This document shows, piece by piece, positions 28,924-33,640 of a stretch of DNA of 33,640 bases. Where the stretch lies: the NCBI RefSeq assembly GCF_014645835.1, contig NZ_BMMM01000018.1, positions 1 through 33,640 on the forward strand. Direction: 5' to 3'. Source of the stretch: Streptomyces albiflavescens. GTDB lineage: Bacteria > Actinomycetota > Actinomycetes > Streptomycetales > Streptomycetaceae. How positions within the stretch are numbered: position 1 is the first letter of the stretch; every line of letters begins with the position of its first letter. Under the pieces are notes generated by a model. It was not told the origin of the DNA and ran no database searches. It saw only the letters and a list, made by a program, of their open reading frames with translations. Both the position numbers and the translations under genes were made by a program.

Positions 28924-29895
28924 ATGCTGCGGCTGCACTTCACGGCGGAGGACCTGCTGCGCGTGGCGTTCGCGCCGGAACCCGCCCCGTTGATGGAGCT
29001 CGGGCTCGCCGTCGCCGCGCTGCGACGCCGTGCTCCGTCTCCTGTGCTGAGCCGCTGGCAGCACCGGGCGCGGCAGACGTTCCCCGCCGACGCCCGCCCC
29101 CTGCTGGACCTGATCCCGCCCACGGCCCGGGGCCCCATGTTCCTCGACCCGCTCAGCCGGGGTCTGGAAGAAGGGCTGGACACCGTCCTGTCGACCCCCA
29201 CCGAACGGGTCCGCGCGGAACTCGACGGCCGGGTCCCGGAGGTGCTGCGGCCGACCCCCTGGATACGACGACTCGCCGACCGGGACCGAGAGTCCTGGGA
29301 GGAGCTGGAGCGAGCCCTGCGCGCCGCCTATGACGGTCTCCTCGCCGACTCCTGGAAACACATCCAGTCCGCCTTCGACGCCGAACGCGCCTGGCGGACC
29401 CGGCTGTTGGCGCAGCACGGCATCCGGATCGCTCTGGCCGGCCTCGGTCCGGGCGGCCGCTGGGACGGCACGACGCTGGTCTTCGACACCCCCGAGGACC
29501 GACACATCGCACTCTCGGGCCACGGCGTCACCCTGCTCCCGTCCACCGTGTGGACCGGGCACCCGCTGGTGGCCGCGTACGACGACGCCCCGGGCATCCT
29601 GATCTACGGAGCCGCCGCCCCGCTCCCGCTCCTCGCGGAGCGCGCCGCCCACGACAGCAGCCCGTTGGACGCGCTCCTGGGACGCACCCGCGCGGCCGCC
29701 CTGGAACTCCTCACGCGCCAGCGCACCACCAGCGAACTCGCCCGCGAACTCGACATCAGCAAGTCCTCGGCCTCCGAACACACCAAGGCCCTGCGCGACG
29801 CCCGCCTGATCACCACCCAGCGCGACGGCAAGGCCGTCCGGCACGCGTGCACGCCACTGGGCCTGGACCTGCTGACCACGGGGGTCAAGGGATGA
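28924..29895 (+). CDS. ArsR-like winged-helix transcriptional regulator
   Basis: A 323-residue protein. The long N-terminal part (MLRLHFTAEDLLRVAFAPEP to about residue 250) resembles the DUF5937-type region found before winged helices in actinobacterial regulators. The C-terminal winged helix (~258-318) has ALELLTRQRTTSELARELDIS, the recognition helix SSASEHTKALRDA and the wing ITTQRDGKAVRHACTP. There is no evident metal-binding Cys pair, so a metal-sensing role is not supported. ATG 28924 has GGGGGA 4 nt upstream. A perfect palindrome lies 44 bp before the start. Targets are unknown; autoregulation is the simplest guess. Confidence 0.85.
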   Translation: MLRLHFTAEDLLRVAFAPEPAPLMELGLAVAALRRRAPSPVLSRWQHRARQTFPADARPLLDLIPPTARGPMFLDPLSRGLEEGLDTVLSTPTERVRAELDGRVPEVLRPTPWIRRLADRDRESWEELERALRAAYDGLLADSWKHIQSAFDAERAWRTRLLAQHGIRIALAGLGPGGRWDGTTLVFDTPEDRHIALSGHGVTLLPSTVWTGHPLVAAYDDAPGILIYGAAAPLPLLAERAAHDSSPLDALLGRTRAAALELLTRQRTTSELARELDISKSSASEHTKALRDARLITTQRDGKAVRHACTPLGLDLLTTGVKG

Positions 29896-29897
29896 AC

Positions 29898-29937
29898 CGG
29901 CAAAGGGGTGGCACCGGTCGGTGCCACCCCTTTGCCG
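29898..29937. terminator. Bidirectional terminator between the regulator gene and argS
   Basis: Perfect 19-bp inverted repeat (arms 29898-29916 and 29919-29937) between converging genes; it begins 3 bp after the regulator stop and ends 12 bp before the argS stop. Confidence 0.9.
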
Positions 29938-29948
29938 CGATCAGTGGA

Positions 29949-31718
29949 TCAGAGCCGCTCGGGCGTCCTGATGCCCAGCAGCGCCATGCCCTGGTGCAGG
30001 GTGCGGGCCGTGAGGTCGACGAGGAACAGGCGGTTCTCGACGACCTCCGTCGGGTTGTCGTCGCTGAGGACCTGGCACTTGTCGTAGAACGAGGTCAACA
30101 GCGACGCCAGCTGGTACAGGTACGCGGCCAGCTTGTGCGGGGCGTACTCGGCGGCGACCTCCGCGATCGTCTCCGCGAAGCGGTCCAGATGCAGACCCAA
30201 CTCGCGCTCGGCCGGTGCCAGTTCCAGCTCCGGGTGGGCGAGCGGGCGTGCCTCGCCCGCCTTGCGCAGGATCGACTTGATACGGGCGTACGCGTACTGG
30301 AGGTACACGGACGTGTCGCCGTTCAGCGAGACCATCTGGTCCAGGTCGAACTTGTAGTCCCGGACGGCAGACGTGGAGAGGTCCGCGTACTTCACGGCGC
30401 CGATTCCGACGTACCGGCCGTTCTCGACGATCTCCTGCTCGCTCAGGCCCACCTTCTCGGCCTTCTCCCGTACGACGGTCGTGGCACGCTCGATCGCCTC
30501 GTCAAGGAGGTCCACCAGCCGCACCGTCTCGCCCTCACGCGTCTTGAACGGCTTGCCGTCCTTGCCGAGGACCGTGCCGAAGGCCAGCTGGTGGGCCTTC
30601 ACGTCGTCGTTCAGCCAGCCCGCCCTGCGCGCGGTCTCGAAGACCATCTTGAAGTGCAGGGACTGGCGGGCGTCCACCACGTACAGGAGGGTCGAGGCCT
30701 TCAGGTTGAAGACACGGTCCCTGATCGCGGAGAGGTCCGTCGCCGCGTAGCCGTAGCCGCCGTCGGACTTTTTCACGATCAGCGGGACCGGGTTGCCGTC
30801 CGGGCCCTTCACGTCGTCGAAGAACACGCACAGCGCACCGTCGGAGCGGACCGCCACGCCCGACTCCTCCAGGAGGCGGCACGTCTCGTCCAGCATGTCG
30901 TTGTAGCCGGACTCGCCGACCACGTCCGCGTCGCGGATCTGCATGTCCAGCTTGTCGAAGACCGAGTAGAAGTAGATCTTCGACTCGTCGACGAACACCT
31001 GCCAGAGAGCCAGCGTCTCGGGGTCCCCCGCCTGGAGGTCCACCACCCGGCGCCGCGCCCGCGTCTTGAACTCCTCGTCGGAGTCGAAGTGCACCCGCGC
31101 CGCCTTGTACAGCCGGTTCAGGTTCGACATGGCCTCCTCGCCGGAGACCTCGCCGCCCTTGTGGTCCAGCTCGTGCGGGTGCTCGATCAGGTACTGGATG
31201 AGCATGCCGAACTGGGTGCCCCAGTCGCCGATGTGATGGCGGCGGACGACGGACTCGCCGACGAACTCCAGGATCTGGACGACGGCATCGCCGATCACCG
31301 CGGACCGCAGGTGACCTACGTGCATCTCCTTCGCCACGTTCGGCTGCGCGTAGTCGATCACCGTGGTGCCCGGGTGCTCCGCGAAGGGCACGCCGAGGCG
31401 ATCGGCGTCCGCGTACCGCGCGGCCAGGTTCTCGGTGATCGCCTTGTCGGTGATCGTGATGTTCAGGAAGCCGGGGCCGGAGACCTCGATGTCCTTGATC
31501 ACGTCGCCCGACGCGACCTGGGCCACGACCTGCGTCGCGAGCTCGCGCGGGTTCGCCTTCGCCTTCTTCGCGAGGGCCAGGATCCCGTTGGCCTGGAAGT
31601 CGGCCCGGTCGCTTCGTCGCAGCAGCGGGTCCGCGGAACCGGCCTCCGGCAGGGCTGCCGAGAGGGCGTCCGCGAGGCGCTGGTGGACGGAAGCGGTGAG
31701 GGACGTGACCGAGGCCAT
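29949..31718 (-). CDS. argS: Arginyl-tRNA synthetase
   Basis: A 589-residue class I synthetase that charges tRNA(Arg). The N-terminal Add-1 tRNA-binding domain (SLTASVHQRLADALSAAL to about 110) precedes the Rossmann core. IDYAQPNVAKEMHVGHLRSA contains the HIGH-type HVGH at about 130-133. LLYVVDARQSLHFKMVF and GKPFKTREGETVRL lie in the core; as in most ArgRS, KMSKS is replaced by a degenerate loop. The C-terminal anticodon-binding helical domain includes LQYAYARIKSILRKAGEA and ends GIRTPERL. Length is normal. ATG 31718 is taken; GAGGAG lies 15 nt upstream, which is somewhat far. It is divergent from lysS and separated by a 202-bp shared promoter region. Confidence 0.97.
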   Translation of the reverse strand: MASVTSLTASVHQRLADALSAALPEAGSADPLLRRSDRADFQANGILALAKKAKANPRELATQVVAQVASGDVIKDIEVSGPGFLNITITDKAITENLAARYADADRLGVPFAEHPGTTVIDYAQPNVAKEMHVGHLRSAVIGDAVVQILEFVGESVVRRHHIGDWGTQFGMLIQYLIEHPHELDHKGGEVSGEEAMSNLNRLYKAARVHFDSDEEFKTRARRRVVDLQAGDPETLALWQVFVDESKIYFYSVFDKLDMQIRDADVVGESGYNDMLDETCRLLEESGVAVRSDGALCVFFDDVKGPDGNPVPLIVKKSDGGYGYAATDLSAIRDRVFNLKASTLLYVVDARQSLHFKMVFETARRAGWLNDDVKAHQLAFGTVLGKDGKPFKTREGETVRLVDLLDEAIERATTVVREKAEKVGLSEQEIVENGRYVGIGAVKYADLSTSAVRDYKFDLDQMVSLNGDTSVYLQYAYARIKSILRKAGEARPLAHPELELAPAERELGLHLDRFAETIAEVAAEYAPHKLAAYLYQLASLLTSFYDKCQVLSDDNPTEVVENRLFLVDLTARTLHQGMALLGIRTPERL

Positions 31719-31920
31719 GGAGCGGATGCCGTTCTCCTCGAAGGAATTCAGATGGACCCCGCCAGTATCCCACGGGGCAACAAGCGAATTTCGCGCCGAA
31801 GACGCGCTCCCGCGACGCGCCGCCGGGTCCCGTGAAAAGCCGTTTTCGCGGTTCCCGCCCGAGCTGGGAGAATGGTGCGGTCAGCCGTACTGGCGTATCA
31901 GAAAGAAGGACGTGCCGATC
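31719..31920. promoter_or_regulatory. Divergent argS-lysS promoter region
   Basis: A 202-bp region holding the lysS ribosome-binding site (AAGGA, 31906-31910). It also has a relatively AT-rich patch CGTTTTCGCGG around 31842-31852, and a GAGAAT at 31869-31874 that could be the lysS -10. No T-box-like element was recognised. Confidence 0.35.
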
Positions 31921-33640
31921 GTGGCTCAGAGCACCGAGACCACCGACTGGGTCTCCCGTTACGCGGATGAGGTCATCGCCGAGTCGGAGCGTCGGGCCCC
32001 GGGCAAACCGGTCGTCGTCGCGTCCGGGCTCTCGCCGTCCGGGCCGATCCACCTCGGCAACCTGCGGGAAGTCATGACGCCGCACCTCGTCGCCGACGAG
32101 ATCCGCCGGCGTGGGTACACCGTGCGCCATCTGCTCTCCTGGGACGACTACGACCGCTACCGCAAGGTGCCGGCCGGTGTCCCCGGTATCGACGAGTCCT
32201 GGGCCGAGCACATCGGCAAGCCGCTGACGTCCGTGCCGGCCCCGGCGGGCTCGGAGTATGCGAACTGGGCCGAGCACTTCAAGGCCGCGATGATCCAGTC
32301 GCTGGCCGAGCTCGGCGTCGAGTACGACGGGATCAGCCAGACCGAGCAGTACACCTCGGGTGCCTATCGCGAGCAGGTCCTTTTCGCGATGAAGCACCGC
32401 GGTGACATCGACGCGATCCTCGACCAGTACCGGACCAAGAAGGCGCCTGCCAAGAAGCAGCAGAAGCCGCTCGACGAGGCCGAGATCGAGGCCGCCGAGG
32501 GTTCCGGGGCCGCCGCCGAGGACGACGGCAGCTCGGCCGCCGGGTACTACCCGTACAAGCCCTACTGCGGGCAGTGCGAGAAGGACCTGACCACCGTCAC
32601 GGCGTACGACGACGAGACGACCGAGCTGACGTACACCTGCTCCGCCTGCGGATTCTCCGAGACCGTGCGGCTGAGCGAGTTCAACCGCGGCAAGCTGGTC
32701 TGGAAGGTCGACTGGCCCATGCGCTGGGCCTACGAAGGCGTGATCTTCGAGCCCAGCGGTGTCGATCACTCGTCTCCGGGGTCGAGCTTCCAGGTGGGTG
32801 GCCAGATCGTGGGCATCTTCGGTGGGAAGCAGCCGATCGGGCCCATGTACGCGTTCGTGGGCATCTCCGGCATGGCGAAGATGTCCAGCAGCAAGGGCGG
32901 CGTGCCCACCGCGGCCGACGCGCTCCAGATCATGGAGCCGCAGCTGCTGCGCTGGCTGTACGCCCGCCGTCGGCCCAACCAGTCGTTCAAGATCGCCTTC
33001 GACCAGGAGATCCAGCGGCTGTACGACGAGTGGGACAAGCTGGCGGGCAAGGTGGCCGACGGGTCCGTACTCCCGGCCGACGCGGCCGCGTACGCCCGTG
33101 CCGTCGGCACCGCGGCCGGGGAGCTGCCCAAGACGCCCCGCCCGATGCCATACCGCACCCTCGCCTCCGTCGCCGACGTCACCGCCGGCCACCAGGACCA
33201 GGCCCTGCGGATCCTGAGCGAGCTCGACCCCGAGAACCCGCTCACCTCGCTCGACGAGGTCCGGCCCCGGCTCGACAGGGCCGAGACCTGGATCAACACG
33301 CAGGTTCCGGCCGAGGAGCGCACCGTCGTGCGCGACGAGCCCGACGTGGAACTCCTGAAGTCGCTCGACGAGCAGGGACGCGAGTCGCTGAGGCTGCTGC
33401 TGGAGGGGCTGGAGGCGAACTGGTCCCTCGACGGCCTCACCCACCTCGTCTACGGCGTCCCCAAGGTCCAGGCCGGCTTCCCCGCCGACGCCACCGCCAA
33501 GGAACTGCCGCCGGAGATCAAGGTCGCCCAGCGCACGTTCTTCGCGCTGCTGTACCACCTGCTGGTCGGGCGGGACACGGGGCCGCGGCTGCCCACGCTG
33601 CTGCTGGCCGTGGGGCAGGACCGGGTGCGCAAGCTGCTGG
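31921..33640 (+). CDS. lysS: Class I lysyl-tRNA synthetase (3' end beyond the window)
   Basis: At least 573 residues, open to the window end; class I LysRS is usually about 580 residues, so little is missing. It is the archaeal-type class I enzyme, not the class II LysRS of most bacteria. SGLSPSGPIHLGNLRE has the HIGH-type HLGN (about 44-47) and GMAKMSSSKGGVP the KMSKS-type loop (about 320-326). A zinc-ribbon-like insert has two Cys pairs (CGQC and CSAC). An acidic Lys/Glu/Ala-rich insert (about 176-205) precedes the ribbon. GTG 31921 (AAGGA 10 nt upstream) is preferred to GTG 31912. It is divergent from argS. Confidence 0.95.
   Translation, partial: MAQSTETTDWVSRYADEVIAESERRAPGKPVVVASGLSPSGPIHLGNLREVMTPHLVADEIRRRGYTVRHLLSWDDYDRYRKVPAGVPGIDESWAEHIGKPLTSVPAPAGSEYANWAEHFKAAMIQSLAELGVEYDGISQTEQYTSGAYREQVLFAMKHRGDIDAILDQYRTKKAPAKKQQKPLDEAEIEAAEGSGAAAEDDGSSAAGYYPYKPYCGQCEKDLTTVTAYDDETTELTYTCSACGFSETVRLSEFNRGKLVWKVDWPMRWAYEGVIFEPSGVDHSSPGSSFQVGGQIVGIFGGKQPIGPMYAFVGISGMAKMSSSKGGVPTAADALQIMEPQLLRWLYARRRPNQSFKIAFDQEIQRLYDEWDKLAGKVADGSVLPADAAAYARAVGTAAGELPKTPRPMPYRTLASVADVTAGHQDQALRILSELDPENPLTSLDEVRPRLDRAETWINTQVPAEERTVVRDEPDVELLKSLDEQGRESLRLLLEGLEANWSLDGLTHLVYGVPKVQAGFPADATAKELPPEIKVAQRTFFALLYHLLVGRDTGPRLPTLLLAVGQDRVRKLL

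Noticed and set aside
30535..33558. A 1007-codon - strand frame covering lysS and part of argS
   Set aside because: Shadow of lysS and an out-of-frame reading of argS; no ribosome-binding site and no recognisable domain.

Overview
The window is high-GC actinobacterial DNA, almost certainly from a Streptomyces chromosome. The evidence is the GC-rich third codon positions, frequent GTG/TTG starts, many leaderless-type starts, an exact Rex operator, and a recognisable bldN/rsbN next to rex-hemACD block. I see no tRNA, rRNA, transposase, integrase, prophage or CRISPR. The order resembles the conserved Streptomyces core rather than an acquired island; the more variable material lies in intergenic repeats and in the lipoprotein/regulator stretch at 21.3-24.5 kb.

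Layout. 1-4.0 kb: a terminator, then HAD phosphatase, VC0807-type membrane protein, MFS transporter and acuC, all on +. 4.1-4.9 kb: a SapA-like secreted protein on -, whose leader holds nine copies of a degenerate 18-bp repeat. 4.9-8.8 kb (+): a phosphatase-annotated protein, the small HTH protein BdtA, the 32-residue ribosomal protein bS22, an SDR/epimerase-like protein and a PlsC-type acyltransferase. 8.9-11.2 kb (-): the developmental ECF sigma factor BldN with its long pro-region, and its membrane anti-sigma factor RsbN. RsbN is preceded by a sequence resembling the sigma-BldN promoter consensus, which suggests a negative feedback loop. 11.2-12.2 kb: about 1 kb of non-coding DNA rich in direct and inverted repeats.

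12.2-20.4 kb: HAD-IB phosphatase (-), then on + a glutaredoxin-like protein, the redox repressor Rex with its own operator, and hemA, hemC, hemD joined by 4-bp stop/start overlaps. hemB follows after a Streptomyces-type dispersed hairpin. Together these make uroporphyrinogen III from glutamyl-tRNA under Rex (NADH/NAD+) control.

20.3-25.9 kb: an imine-reductase-family oxidoreductase (-) that overlaps the hemB 3' end tail to tail, a DUF4232 lipoprotein (-), a membrane-tethered HTH protein with an extracytoplasmic C-terminal domain (+), a second DUF4232 lipoprotein (+) and a PLP aminotransferase (+). The divergent intergenic region beside the HTH gene carries a perfect 14-bp palindrome. This is the best candidate for an undescribed envelope-sensing module.

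26-33.6 kb: a CU044_5270-family membrane protein and its ECF sigma factor (-), a DUF4253 protein (-), an ArsR-like regulator with a palindrome in its leader (+), argS (-), and divergently lysS encoding a class I lysyl-tRNA synthetase, cut by the window end.
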